Below are positions 6,928-14,878 of a DNA stretch of 39,054 bases, piece by piece. The stretch comes from JAFGJQ01 sp964586145 (GTDB taxonomy: Bacteria; Planctomycetota; Phycisphaerae; UBA1845), in contig CAZPHH010000045.1 in NCBI GenBank assembly GCA_964586145.1, forward strand, positions 1-39,054, written 5' to 3'. Position 1 is the first letter of the stretch; every line of letters begins with the position of its first letter. The translations under genes and the position numbers were made by a program. The notes beneath the pieces were generated by a model. The model was not told the DNA's origin, searched no databases, and saw only the letters and a list, made by a program, of their open reading frames with translations.

Positions 6928-7806
6928 TTATTGTGGCGCTTCGATCGTCGCCTTGCCGTCGCGGATGGTCAGGATCTTCCTCCGGTCCGCCCAGCACATG
7001 TAGGCGATGGACACAAAGAAGCACGCGGGCAGTCGATGGAGCTGGGCCATCTTCACGCCCAGCACGGTGGTCTTGCCGCCGAATCCCATCGGCCCGATGC
7101 CCAGCTCGTTGATCTCGCGGTGGAGTTGCTTCTCCATCTTGTCCAGCTCCGGGTCCGGGTTGGCGTCGCCCAGCGGCCGGAAGAGCTGTTCCTTCGCCTT
7201 GATCATGCTCGTCCCCCGGTCGCCGCCGATGCCGACGCCGAGGATGCCGGGGGCGCAACCGAAGCCCTGGGCCTTGAACGCCGCGTCCAGCACGGCCTTG
7301 CGCACGCCGCGGATGTCGCGCGGGGCCTCGAACTCCGCGGACGGGATGCTGTATTGAGCGCCGCAGTTCTCCGACCCCCCGCCCTTGAGCAGCAGGCCGA
7401 CCTTCACGTAGTGGTGCTCCCACTCCTCGAAGTGGATGGTCGGGAAGTCCACGCCGGTGTTGTCGCCGGAGTTCTTGCCGGACAGCGCTTCCATGGCGTT
7501 GGGCCGCAGGCACGCCTGTTTCGTAGCGGTCCGCACGGCGGCGGCGATCTGCTCCCGCATTTGCCGCTGCGACAGCCCGGGCGGATACCAGACGTGGAAA
7601 ATCGGCGTCCCCGTGTCCTGGCAGATGGGCCGTCCCGTCCGGCGGGACAGCGCCACGTTGTCCAGCACGGTCTGCAGCGCCCCCTGGGCGGCGGATCCGG
7701 CCTTCTCTACGTCGCGGGCGGCTGCCAGCGCCTGCTCCACGTCCGGGGACAGGTCCGTCGAGGCCGATCGGATGAGCTCCACCAGGTGTTCGGTCATGTC
7801 CTGCAT
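6928..7806 (-). CDS. Class I fumarate hydratase, alpha (catalytic N-terminal) subunit
   Basis: A 292-residue protein that matches the alpha chain of iron-sulfur class I fumarases and tartrate dehydratases. These interconvert fumarate and malate in the citric acid cycle. Family signatures are CQDTGTP, SGKNSGDN, a GGGSENCG segment and GFGCAPGILGVGIGGDR; cysteines in these stretches are the expected [4Fe-4S] ligands. The length is right for an alpha-only chain of a two-subunit enzyme. The beta subunit is normally the next gene or fused, but none is found in this window, so it must lie elsewhere if the enzyme is functional. The ATG at 7806 has a GAGGA Shine-Dalgarno just upstream and a promoter-like pair at 7867-7894. 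Confidence 0.92.
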   Translation of the reverse strand: MQDMTEHLVELIRSASTDLSPDVEQALAAARDVEKAGSAAQGALQTVLDNVALSRRTGRPICQDTGTPIFHVWYPPGLSQRQMREQIAAAVRTATKQACLRPNAMEALSGKNSGDNTGVDFPTIHFEEWEHHYVKVGLLLKGGGSENCGAQYSIPSAEFEAPRDIRGVRKAVLDAAFKAQGFGCAPGILGVGIGGDRGTSMIKAKEQLFRPLGDANPDPELDKMEKQLHREINELGIGPMGFGGKTTVLGVKMAQLHRLPACFFVSIAYMCWADRRKILTIRDGKATIEAPQ

Positions 7807-7866
7807 ATCAGGTCCTCACAAGAGAAAACCATCCCGTTGTTCCTCGCCGCGGGCGGCGCTCGTTCT

Positions 7867-7894
7867 ATTATCTCCACGCCGCTCCGCGAATCAA
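7867..7894 (-). promoter_or_regulatory. Predicted promoter for the fumarase alpha gene
   Basis: On the minus strand, TTGATT (7894-7889) and GATAAT (7872-7867) are separated by 16 bp, placing the transcription start about 55 nt before the ATG at 7806. Prediction from hexamers and spacing only. Confidence 0.4.
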
Positions 7895-7974
7895 TTGCGC
7901 TCTCAGATGGGCTGCCGAACCCGGTTGCGATGCGCCGTCGCGCACCCTGTCGCCTGATTGCCCCTGCCCCCTTT

Positions 7975-8012
7975 CGCAATTCACAATTCACAATTCGCAA
8001 TCCGCGATTCGA
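7975..8012. repeat. Heptamer repeat (YRCAATT type) overlapping a stop codon
   Basis: Five 7-bp units in a row: CGCAATT, CACAATT, CACAATT, CGCAATC, CGCGATT, then CGA. The stop codon of the minus-strand gene at 7988-8905 lies inside it, so that gene's last residues (RIADCEL) are translated repeat. The array is AT-rich compared with its surroundings. Confidence 0.85.
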
Positions 8013-8905
8013 CTTCCGGTGTGGGCTTGCAGCGACTCCGGGCGGATGGGGCCCGGGACGAGGGTCGGGAACAACTCCCGCAGCCGCGATACGTCCAGCG
8101 ACAGGTCCGCCGGCCGGGGTTCGGGCGATTCAACGGACAGCCGAGAGGTTGCGACGAAGTTCGTGCCTGCAATGCCCAGAACGTCCGCGAACTGCCGGAC
8201 CATGTCGTATCGCGAGAGCCGCTCGGGCCCTGCCAGGTGGAGGATGCCCTCCTGTCCGCTGCGACACAGCGCGATCAGCGCCGCAGCCGCGTCGCCGAAC
8301 CCCATCGGCGTGCGGAACTCGTCCGTGAACAGGCGGATCGGCTCGCCCCGCCGCAGCGATTCGATCTGCTTCACAAACGGGGTGGCTCGCTGCGTCCGCG
8401 GGAACCCGTACATCAGGGACAGCCGGGCCACCAGTGTGCCGCCCACGCCGAGCACCACCGGCTCGGCCATCGCTTTGGATCGGCCGTATTCCGATACCGG
8501 GCACGGCGGGTCGTCCTCGCGATAGGGCGCGGCCGTTCCGTCAAACACCATGTCGGTCGACGCGAACACCAGCCGCCCGCCGTGCCGCGCCACGCATTCG
8601 GCCAGCGTTGTGCTTGCTTCCACGTTGATCCGCCGTGCAACACGCGGATCGGCATACGCCTCTGCCACGGTGGTGACGCCGCCAAGGTGCAGAACGTGTG
8701 TTGGACGGACGTCTTCCACACAGGCCCGCACCGCGTTGCGATCCCGCAGATCGACACGCTGGACGGCGGCGCCGCACTCGACCACCGGCCCCGCGCCGGC
8801 CAGCGCCGTGATACTTCGCGGGGAGACCTCGCGGATGAGCGACGCCAGCGTGTGCCCGCCGAGCTGCCCGGATGCACCGGTGATGAGCCAGCGTTCATCG
8901 CTCAT
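7988..8905 (-). CDS. RmlD-like NAD(P)-dependent sugar-nucleotide reductase (SDR)
   Basis: The protein is 305 residues long. It begins with the Rossmann motif ITGASGQLGG and has the extended-SDR catalytic pair Y...K in YGRSK. The short N-terminal glycine motif, STDMVFDG and the overall plan fit the RmlD family (dTDP-4-dehydrorhamnose reductase and relatives, including MAT2B-like proteins). It would reduce a 4-keto sugar nucleotide in the cytoplasm. No RmlA, RmlB or RmlC gene is nearby, so the rhamnose assignment is tentative. The ATG at 8905 follows GAGGGTGA with good spacing. The C-terminal residues come from an intergenic heptamer repeat, suggesting the original stop was lost or the gene end was overwritten by repeat growth. 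It lies 91 bp after the HEAT-repeat gene. Confidence 0.8.
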   Translation of the reverse strand: MSDERWLITGASGQLGGHTLASLIREVSPRSITALAGAGPVVECGAAVQRVDLRDRNAVRACVEDVRPTHVLHLGGVTTVAEAYADPRVARRINVEASTTLAECVARHGGRLVFASTDMVFDGTAAPYREDDPPCPVSEYGRSKAMAEPVVLGVGGTLVARLSLMYGFPRTQRATPFVKQIESLRRGEPIRLFTDEFRTPMGFGDAAAALIALCRSGQEGILHLAGPERLSRYDMVRQFADVLGIAGTNFVATSRLSVESPEPRPADLSLDVSRLRELFPTLVPGPIRPESLQAHTGSRIADCEL

Positions 8906-8996
8906 GGCATCACCCTCACTGTGCCACAGGCGTCCGGCTCCCCGGTCGGGGGCCGGACGCCTGTTTCAACTCCATCCACGCTTCGCCGGAGCGGGA

Positions 8997-11276
8997 TCAG
9001 CCGGCCGGATAGTACTTCCGGATGATCTCGCTGGCCCGGTTGTCCGCGAGATTCAGCGCTCCCAGGGCCTTGCTGGCCGCCGTCCGGATGTTCATCACAG
9101 GGTCCTCTGCGGAAACCCGGATCAGATTCGCCACCCGCGCCGGCTCCAACTGGTTGCCGATGGTCTTGGCGGATTCGGCCAGGGCCGCGAACATCTCGAT
9201 ACGCAGTGCTTCGGGCCGATCCGCGTTCAGGGCCGCCTGGGCGATGGCGTCCTGGGCCTGGGCCGAACGACACAGGCTGAGCACGTTGGCGGTTTTGATC
9301 TGGAGTTCTTCGTTCTCGCTGCTCAGGGCCGCGATCAAAGCCGGCTCGACGGCGCCCACGTGGATGACCGTACGCCCGCTCAGTGCCACGCGCCGCAGCA
9401 CTTCGGCTGTCTGGATCGCCAGTTGCATCGCCGTGGCCGGGTCGAGCTGGATCCGGCCGGTCTCTTCTTCCGCGATCCGCAGGGCGGATTCCATTTCGTC
9501 GGCCGACGCGCCCGCGTCGATCCGTTCCAGGGCTTTCATCTGCTGTGCCAACTGATCGGCCAGTGTGATCTGGGCCGGCCGGACGAGCAGGACGATCGGC
9601 GTGGCGGCAAACCGGAATTCGTCGCGAATCTGCCGGACGGCGCCCGGCAGGTCCGGCGCTCCGGCGTCGGTGGCCAGGAAGAAACCGGCCACCTGGTCAA
9701 CCGTCTCGCGGGTCTGCTTGAGAGTGTCGTAGAAGTCCGTTTCGCCCAGGACGGTGGCGCCCTTTGCACGCAAGGCGCCCATCACGCGATTGAGGTTCTC
9801 CTCATCCGGATCAATCACGACGTACTGAGCCGGGCCCGGTTGATGCAGGGCCTCCGACAGGACGGGCGGTACCAGTTCGGCTCCGGCGAACGACACCTGG
9901 GGCAGTGCGTCGGACAGGGCCAAAGCGGCCTTGATCCGCACCACGCGATCCGGGAACTGAAGCGCCTGCGCCAGCGGCTGCTTGTAGTCTTCCGTGCCGA
10001 CCAGCGACGCGGCACCGGCCGTCGCGTGCAGGGCGGCAATGGCGCCCAGCGCAACCGCGGAATCGCGATCCCGCACGGCCCGCTCCAACACCGCGTGGCA
10101 GTGACGCGGGCCGGCCGTCCGGGCGAAGTAGATGCTGCGCGGGAAGTCCGAGGGCGTGCTCGGGTCGCGCTCGGCCCGTTCCGGGTTCGGCTCGCCGCTT
10201 TCCACGTCCATGCCCAGCCGGGCCTCTCGGCGGAAGTTCGCGGCCAGCCACAAGGCGATCGCGTCGCTGTTGTCCGGCGCGAGCCGCAGCGCCTGCTCGG
10301 CGCAGCGCATGGCCATCACCGAGCCGAAGATCTCGGTCGGCACGACGACCGCCTGGAGAAACCCGTCTCGCAGGTACCAGAGGTTGGCCTCGGTGAGTCG
10401 TGGGTCCGCCTGAACGGAGCCGTCCTCATTGTAATAGCGGTCCGCCAACAGGGTGAAGCTGATGGAGGCCGACGTGGGAAAGGTCCGGCCCGAACTCCGC
10501 TCGATCTGCCGGAGGGCGTCGGCCGCCGCCTTCTTCACCACGTCCAGCACGTCCGGGCGGCCCATGAGCTTCTGCAGATACGGCACCGCCTGCACGTACC
10601 CCAACTCGCCCAGCGTCTGCGCCACCACCCGCTGCAGTTCGCCGTTGTCCGTTTCCAGCGCTTCGGCCAGGGGTCGAACGGCGCCGCGGCCGATCTGGGG
10701 CAGTGCCCGCACGATGCGAGGCCACAGCGCCTTGCGATTGGCGTCGCCCAACGCGTCGATCATCCAGGGAATCGCGTATTCGCCCGACTCCTTGAGTCGC
10801 TGAATGGCGTTGTGCTCCATCTGAGGGGGGCCGCCGAGCTTGTCGACGTTCTCCCGGATCCGAGCCGGGTCCCGCCGCAACTCATACTCGCCCTGACGAA
10901 TGACATCGAGGATCTTCTGGGCGGTCTCGCTGATTTCCGTCCGATTGACGATCAGGAGCAGGGTGTCGATGGCCCGGGGATCCGTTTCGGCCGCCTTGAG
11001 CAGCTTCACCGGATCCAGATCCGGCAGGCTGAATAGCCGGGCGGCCGCCCCCTGGGCCGCATCGAAGCGGCCGATGCGTGCGAAATGCACGAAATCGTGG
11101 AACTCCTGGTATTCCGGCCGGGCCGAAGCGGTATCTGCGGCGGGCATGTCTGCCGCCTCGTCCGGTCCGGTCTGGGCCGGAACCGGGCCCGCCAGGCCGG
11201 CCAGGATCGCCAACGTCACCGCCCAGATCAGTCGCCTGAACGGAATGACAACGCTTGAATCGCGGGGCAGGAGCAT
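8997..11276 (-). CDS. Exported HEAT-repeat protein with an embedded receiver-like domain
   Basis: The protein is 759 residues from the ATG at 11276, chosen for the GGAGGG just upstream and the signal peptide after it (RRLIWAVTLAILAGLAGPVPAQ); the frame stays open further upstream without signals. Residues about 100-330 contain degenerate HEAT/armadillo-type helical repeats (patterns such as RIVRALPQIGRGAVRPLAEAL and QTLGELGYVQAVPYLQ). Another set follows at about 380-470 and again near the C-terminus. Between them, about 480-570, lies a segment starting VVIDPDEENLNRVM and reaching PIVLLVRP, which resembles a CheY-type receiver. It has an acidic patch, but no residue I can firmly call the phospho-acceptor. 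Probably a periplasmic scaffold. Function is unknown; I see no catalytic domain. Confidence 0.8.
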   Translation of the reverse strand: MLLPRDSSVVIPFRRLIWAVTLAILAGLAGPVPAQTGPDEAADMPAADTASARPEYQEFHDFVHFARIGRFDAAQGAAARLFSLPDLDPVKLLKAAETDPRAIDTLLLIVNRTEISETAQKILDVIRQGEYELRRDPARIRENVDKLGGPPQMEHNAIQRLKESGEYAIPWMIDALGDANRKALWPRIVRALPQIGRGAVRPLAEALETDNGELQRVVAQTLGELGYVQAVPYLQKLMGRPDVLDVVKKAAADALRQIERSSGRTFPTSASISFTLLADRYYNEDGSVQADPRLTEANLWYLRDGFLQAVVVPTEIFGSVMAMRCAEQALRLAPDNSDAIALWLAANFRREARLGMDVESGEPNPERAERDPSTPSDFPRSIYFARTAGPRHCHAVLERAVRDRDSAVALGAIAALHATAGAASLVGTEDYKQPLAQALQFPDRVVRIKAALALSDALPQVSFAGAELVPPVLSEALHQPGPAQYVVIDPDEENLNRVMGALRAKGATVLGETDFYDTLKQTRETVDQVAGFFLATDAGAPDLPGAVRQIRDEFRFAATPIVLLVRPAQITLADQLAQQMKALERIDAGASADEMESALRIAEEETGRIQLDPATAMQLAIQTAEVLRRVALSGRTVIHVGAVEPALIAALSSENEELQIKTANVLSLCRSAQAQDAIAQAALNADRPEALRIEMFAALAESAKTIGNQLEPARVANLIRVSAEDPVMNIRTAASKALGALNLADNRASEIIRKYYPAG

Positions 11277-11563
11277 GAGACCCTCCACAGCCAGAACCGA
11301 AGGATGGAAACAACACAGCGGCGCGCGAACCGCCGAGGCGGGCTGCCGCAGGAGCACCCGTTCTGCTTGAGTCAGCGCCTGGGACGGACGGCTCGAATGC
11401 CGCGCCAGCCGCCCCCCGGTCGGACCCGTGGCAGTATAAGTGCGGCCGAACACCCGTCAACGGGACCACGGGCGGTCATGCCGCCGGCGTGCCGGCCCGG
11501 TCGCCACGGGGGCCAGGCACGCTGCCAGCACTGAAAACGGTCGGGTGGCACGAACGCCCGGGG

Positions 11564-11740
11564 TCAGGCATTCCGGATCAGCACGTAGCCGCCGGCCGCG
11601 GTAATGCCCAGCAGGACTGTCTGCACCAGTTCCAGGAGCAGCACCCCCGAGTTGTTCGCTTGGGTGCATCCAGACAGCGTGGTGACCATAAGGGCACATG
11701 TCGCCCCTACCGCTCCGTGAGTCCAGAGTCGACGCATCAT
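11564..11740 (-). CDS. Small lipoprotein, 58 residues
   Basis: A short frame from ATG 11740 (a second ATG follows at 11737) to TGA 11566-11564. It begins MMRRLWTHG, continues with a hydrophobic stretch and reaches a lipobox TLSGC with Cys25, the expected lipidated residue. After a short polar linker (TQANNSG) comes a second hydrophobic segment (VLLLELVQTVLLGITAAG) and a short tail ending RNA. This two-part layout of lipobox plus hydrophobic helix is far from random. No strong Shine-Dalgarno is present. The gene lies 287 bp upstream of the HEAT-repeat start on the same strand and is divergent from the export gene at 12137. I do not recognise a family. Confidence 0.62.
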   Translation of the reverse strand: MMRRLWTHGAVGATCALMVTTLSGCTQANNSGVLLLELVQTVLLGITAAGGYVLIRNA

Positions 11741-12136
11741 GGCTTGGCCTGAATCCTGGTGGTTGCGGGGTTTCTGTTCGGTCCCGGCGGGCCACCGCGC
11801 GGTCGACCCGGGATCGAGACTCGTGCCTGCAAGGGGGAGTGTACCCGCCCGCGCCCGCCCGTCAATGTGTCTTGGTCCAGCGCGTTCCCGGGGTTGTGAG
11901 TTGCATTCCGGAGGTCCGCGCGAACCCCCCTATCGCTTGACACGAAGATACGGTACCATGCGCCCCGATCGCGCCCCGGAGTCGGCTCGTCTGCGGGCTT
12001 GGATCCGGGCCTGCACTAGATGGGCGGGAAGTGCCGATAACTACTGGCGACGATCGAAGTTGCGCGGCGCGCCGCCGGGAGGGAGCCCCGGGCGCGGAAC
12101 AACAAGGAAGCAACCCCTAACCGCCTTTTTGTAAAG
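11741..12136. other. Divergent intergenic region upstream of the exopolysaccharide cluster
   Basis: No gene is seen in these 396 bp. It should hold promoters for the small lipoprotein (-) and the Wza-like gene (+). A consensus -35 box, TTGACA, lies at 11937-11942, but no -10 box is found at 16-18 bp. AAGGAAG (12104-12110) is too far (26 bp) from ATG 12137 to be its ribosome-binding site. Confidence 0.5.
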
Positions 12137-13879
12137 ATGTTGCATACGATTTCCACATCGCAGAAGCCGCGTATGCGTTGGCCGCGAGTCTGGCGTGGTC
12201 CGCAGCCTCGCGAGCGGGCCGGGCGTTGCCTGGTTTGTTTCGGCATTGCGGCGGCGTGTCTTTCGGGAGGGTGCTACAGCTTCCGGAACAGTTGGCTGGA
12301 TCCCTCCCAGGTGGGCAACTACGTGGACGAGGGTACGATGGAAATTCGCACGTCGCTGAGCATCCAGGACTCTCCGACGGGCATTCCCGGTGCGACGGAT
12401 CCCACACCCGAGGACCTGATTCCGCGTCCGGTGGCGTATCGGCTGAACCCCGGCGACGCCCTCAACGTCCGCATCCTGGATCTCGTGATTGACAATACCG
12501 AAACCTCCATTCAGGTGTTCCTGGACGAAGAGGGGATGATCTCCCTGCCGGTGCTCGGGCGCATCCGCGCGTCCGGGATGACGGCGGCGGAGCTGGAAGC
12601 GGAGTTGAAGGACATCCTGCGTCAGCGGCAGATCGTTCTGGACGCGTACGTTCAGGTGGAGCCGGTGGTCAAGCGCGGCCAGAGCTACACGGTGTACGGT
12701 GCGATCGCCCAGCCGTCCTTGTACCCGATCGCCCGACCCAACTTCCCGCTGATCGAGGCTCTGGCCCAGGCGGGTGGGCTGGTGGAGACAGTGACGGAGA
12801 TATACGTCTTCCGGAATGCCCGCCCCCAGACCCCCGATGGACTCGGGGTGCTGCCGTCCCACGTAGGGGTGGGGCAGGCGGCAGTCGAAACCAGGAGTAC
12901 CCCCGTTGCCCGGCTCACAATGTCCGACGGATTCGGCGACGCCCCGCCGTCCGTTACGCCGCGTGCGGATGAACCGACGACCCGCCCGGTGGAATCTTCG
13001 CCGCTTCGACCGGTGTTAGGAGACCCGGGCGCCGAGCAGGAACTCATCGATACGGTTCTTCGCGGCCGCGATTCCCAGGCGCCCGTCCCGGCGCCCGAGT
13101 CGGCCGTGCCGGACGCATCCACTGTTACGGCGCCCGTTTCGGCGCCGGTGCCGGAGCAGTTGACGGTCCAGCCGCCCGCACAGCCCCGGTTCATCTTCCT
13201 GAACGGCAAGTGGATCGAGGTAAAACCGACGACCCAAACCGCGACGGCCCCCGATCCTCGCGTGGTGGCGGAGCCGGAGAGGCATGCGACCCTGCCGCCG
13301 CCCTCCCCGGACGCCGAACCCTCCGTGGACTGGAGCCAGATTGCCGGTGAGGTGGACCAGCGAATCATCCGCATCTCCGGCGACGCCCTGCGCAACGGGG
13401 ACGTTCGACAGAACATCATCGTCCGTCCGGGCGACTCCATTCGCGTGATTGCCGGCGAGGTGGGTGAATACTACATCATGGGGCAGATCATCCGTCCGGG
13501 GGCGTACAGCTTGACCGGACGCCGGATCACGCTCAAGCAGGCGGTTGCGGCGGCGGGGAACATCGCCCCGCTGGGGTGGCCGGATCGCTGCACGATCTAC
13601 CGTCGCTACGGCGACCGGGAAGAGATGAAGCAGGTCAATCTGGACGCGATGTTCGCGGGCAAAGAGGCGGACGTGTTCCTGAAGAAGGATGACCTGATTG
13701 TCGTGGGCACGCACCCGGTCGCGCCGTTCCTGGCCGTCATTCGCAATGCGTTCCGGATGACCTACGGTTTCGGGTTCGTGTATGACCGCAACTTTGCGGA
13801 CGTCGACTCCTACGGCTCCAGGCCGAACCCGGAATTCTTACGTGGCACAGGCCGGCGATTCCCGAATCTGTTCCGGTAG
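12137..13879 (+). CDS. Wza-like polysaccharide export lipoprotein (Poly_export/SLBB)
   Basis: A 580-residue outer-membrane export protein. A lipoprotein signal ends in LSGGC (Cys46 from ATG 12137; an internal ATG at 12173 is an alternative start, and neither has a good Shine-Dalgarno). Residues about 95-185 form the polysaccharide export domain (YRLNPGDALNVRILD ... LPVLGRIRASG). An SLBB segment follows (YTVYGAIAQPSLYPI). A long Pro/Ala/Thr-rich low-complexity linker, about 240-415, contains a small island FIFLNGKWIEVKP. A second SLBB-like region follows (VRPGDSIRVI, YYIMGQIIRPGAYSL). Wza-type proteins form the outer-membrane channel for capsule or exopolysaccharide. The long linker is unusual for the family. 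The stop codon abuts the exosortase ATG, so the two are likely coupled. Confidence 0.9.
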   Translation: MLHTISTSQKPRMRWPRVWRGPQPRERAGRCLVCFGIAAACLSGGCYSFRNSWLDPSQVGNYVDEGTMEIRTSLSIQDSPTGIPGATDPTPEDLIPRPVAYRLNPGDALNVRILDLVIDNTETSIQVFLDEEGMISLPVLGRIRASGMTAAELEAELKDILRQRQIVLDAYVQVEPVVKRGQSYTVYGAIAQPSLYPIARPNFPLIEALAQAGGLVETVTEIYVFRNARPQTPDGLGVLPSHVGVGQAAVETRSTPVARLTMSDGFGDAPPSVTPRADEPTTRPVESSPLRPVLGDPGAEQELIDTVLRGRDSQAPVPAPESAVPDASTVTAPVSAPVPEQLTVQPPAQPRFIFLNGKWIEVKPTTQTATAPDPRVVAEPERHATLPPPSPDAEPSVDWSQIAGEVDQRIIRISGDALRNGDVRQNIIVRPGDSIRVIAGEVGEYYIMGQIIRPGAYSLTGRRITLKQAVAAAGNIAPLGWPDRCTIYRRYGDREEMKQVNLDAMFAGKEADVFLKKDDLIVVGTHPVAPFLAVIRNAFRMTYGFGFVYDRNFADVDSYGSRPNPEFLRGTGRRFPNLFR

Positions 13880-14878
13880 ATGTTCCTGATGACCCTGCTG
13901 CAATCCGATTCCAGCTCCACGCACGCGCCGTCGATGGCTGTCGAACGGGTGCCGATCTGGATGCACGGGATTCGGGTGACCGTTCTGGCCCTGCTCGTGG
14001 CCCTGGCGTACTGGCCGGAGCTGTATCGCATCGTGGGCAAGTGGCAGACGGACGGGGACTGGTCTCACGGCTGGCTGGTGCCGCTGTTCAGCGTGTACTT
14101 TCTGCACCTCCAGCGCGAGCGCCTGGCCCGCGTCCGCCCTCAGACCGGTTGGTTCGGCCTTTTTGTCCTGGTGATTGCGCTGGTGGTGTATCTCTGGCAT
14201 CTGTTCATCACGCCGATGGGATACCCGCGTGCATTGTCCCTGGTCCTGACGCTCGGGGCCCTGGTGCTCTTTCTGGGCGGCTGGGGCGTACTGCGCGTGG
14301 TCTGGTTTCCCATTGTGTTCCTCCTGTTCGCCATACCGATTCCGGATGCGGCGTACGTGACGCTGACCATGCCCCTGCGGATGCTGGCGTCACAGGTGTC
14401 CGCTTTTCTGCTCGGGTCGTTTGTTCCCGATCTGCACGTAGACACCTCCGGCGTCGTGATTGACTACGTGTACCGGGGCACCTCCGGGCAGTTGAACGTG
14501 GAAGAGGCGTGCAGCGGCATGCGGCTGATGATGGCCTTCGTCACGCTGGGCGCCGCCATGGCGTTTCTGGGCGACCGCCCGCTCTGGCAGCGCATCGTCA
14601 TGCTGGTGTGCTGTGTTCCCATCGCCGTGTTCTGCAACGTCATCCGGGTGTCCACGACCGGGTTCTTGCACGTGCTCGGGCACCGGGACTGGGCGGAAGG
14701 GACGACGCACGAGCTGCTGGGTCTGGCCATGTTGCCGGTTGCGCTCGGGTTGTTCGCCCTGATCGGATACACCATGGACCACCTTTTGGTTGAGGAAACC
14801 GAGGACGAAGACGAACCGCAGGGCCGGCCGGACGTAGCACCGGCGTCATCGGCTCCTGACCGCGGAACTGAACCATGA
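13880..14878 (+). CDS. Exosortase (PEP-CTERM protein-sorting transpeptidase)
   Basis: A 332-residue membrane protein with about eight hydrophobic segments. The three residues that define exosortases are present: Cys211 in EACSGMR, Arg256 in NVIRVSTTG and His277 in TTHELLGL. The early motif DWSHGWLVP is also typical. These enzymes cut PEP-CTERM tails at the inner membrane; a likely substrate is encoded at 530-1288. The C-terminal tail is short and acidic (EETEDEDEP), with no EpsI-type extension. Translation starts directly after the Wza-like stop codon, and the end overlaps the Wzc-like gene by ATGA (14875-14878). The three genes are therefore a tight translational unit, the usual exosortase/exopolysaccharide pairing. 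Confidence 0.93.
   Translation: MFLMTLLQSDSSSTHAPSMAVERVPIWMHGIRVTVLALLVALAYWPELYRIVGKWQTDGDWSHGWLVPLFSVYFLHLQRERLARVRPQTGWFGLFVLVIALVVYLWHLFITPMGYPRALSLVLTLGALVLFLGGWGVLRVVWFPIVFLLFAIPIPDAAYVTLTMPLRMLASQVSAFLLGSFVPDLHVDTSGVVIDYVYRGTSGQLNVEEACSGMRLMMAFVTLGAAMAFLGDRPLWQRIVMLVCCVPIAVFCNVIRVSTTGFLHVLGHRDWAEGTTHELLGLAMLPVALGLFALIGYTMDHLLVEETEDEDEPQGRPDVAPASSAPDRGTEP

Noticed and set aside
7988..8905. dTDP-rhamnose operon
   Set aside because: Only the RmlD-like gene is here; RmlA, RmlB and RmlC are missing and the neighbours are unrelated.
8550..11036. 828-codon plus-strand frame opposite the HEAT-repeat gene
   Set aside because: Composition is Arg/Gly/His-rich without any motif, and the minus-strand gene has signal peptide, repeats and a ribosome-binding site.
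11937..11942. Consensus TTGACA as promoter of the Wza-like gene
   Set aside because: No acceptable -10 box at 16-18 bp; kept only as a note in the intergenic entry.
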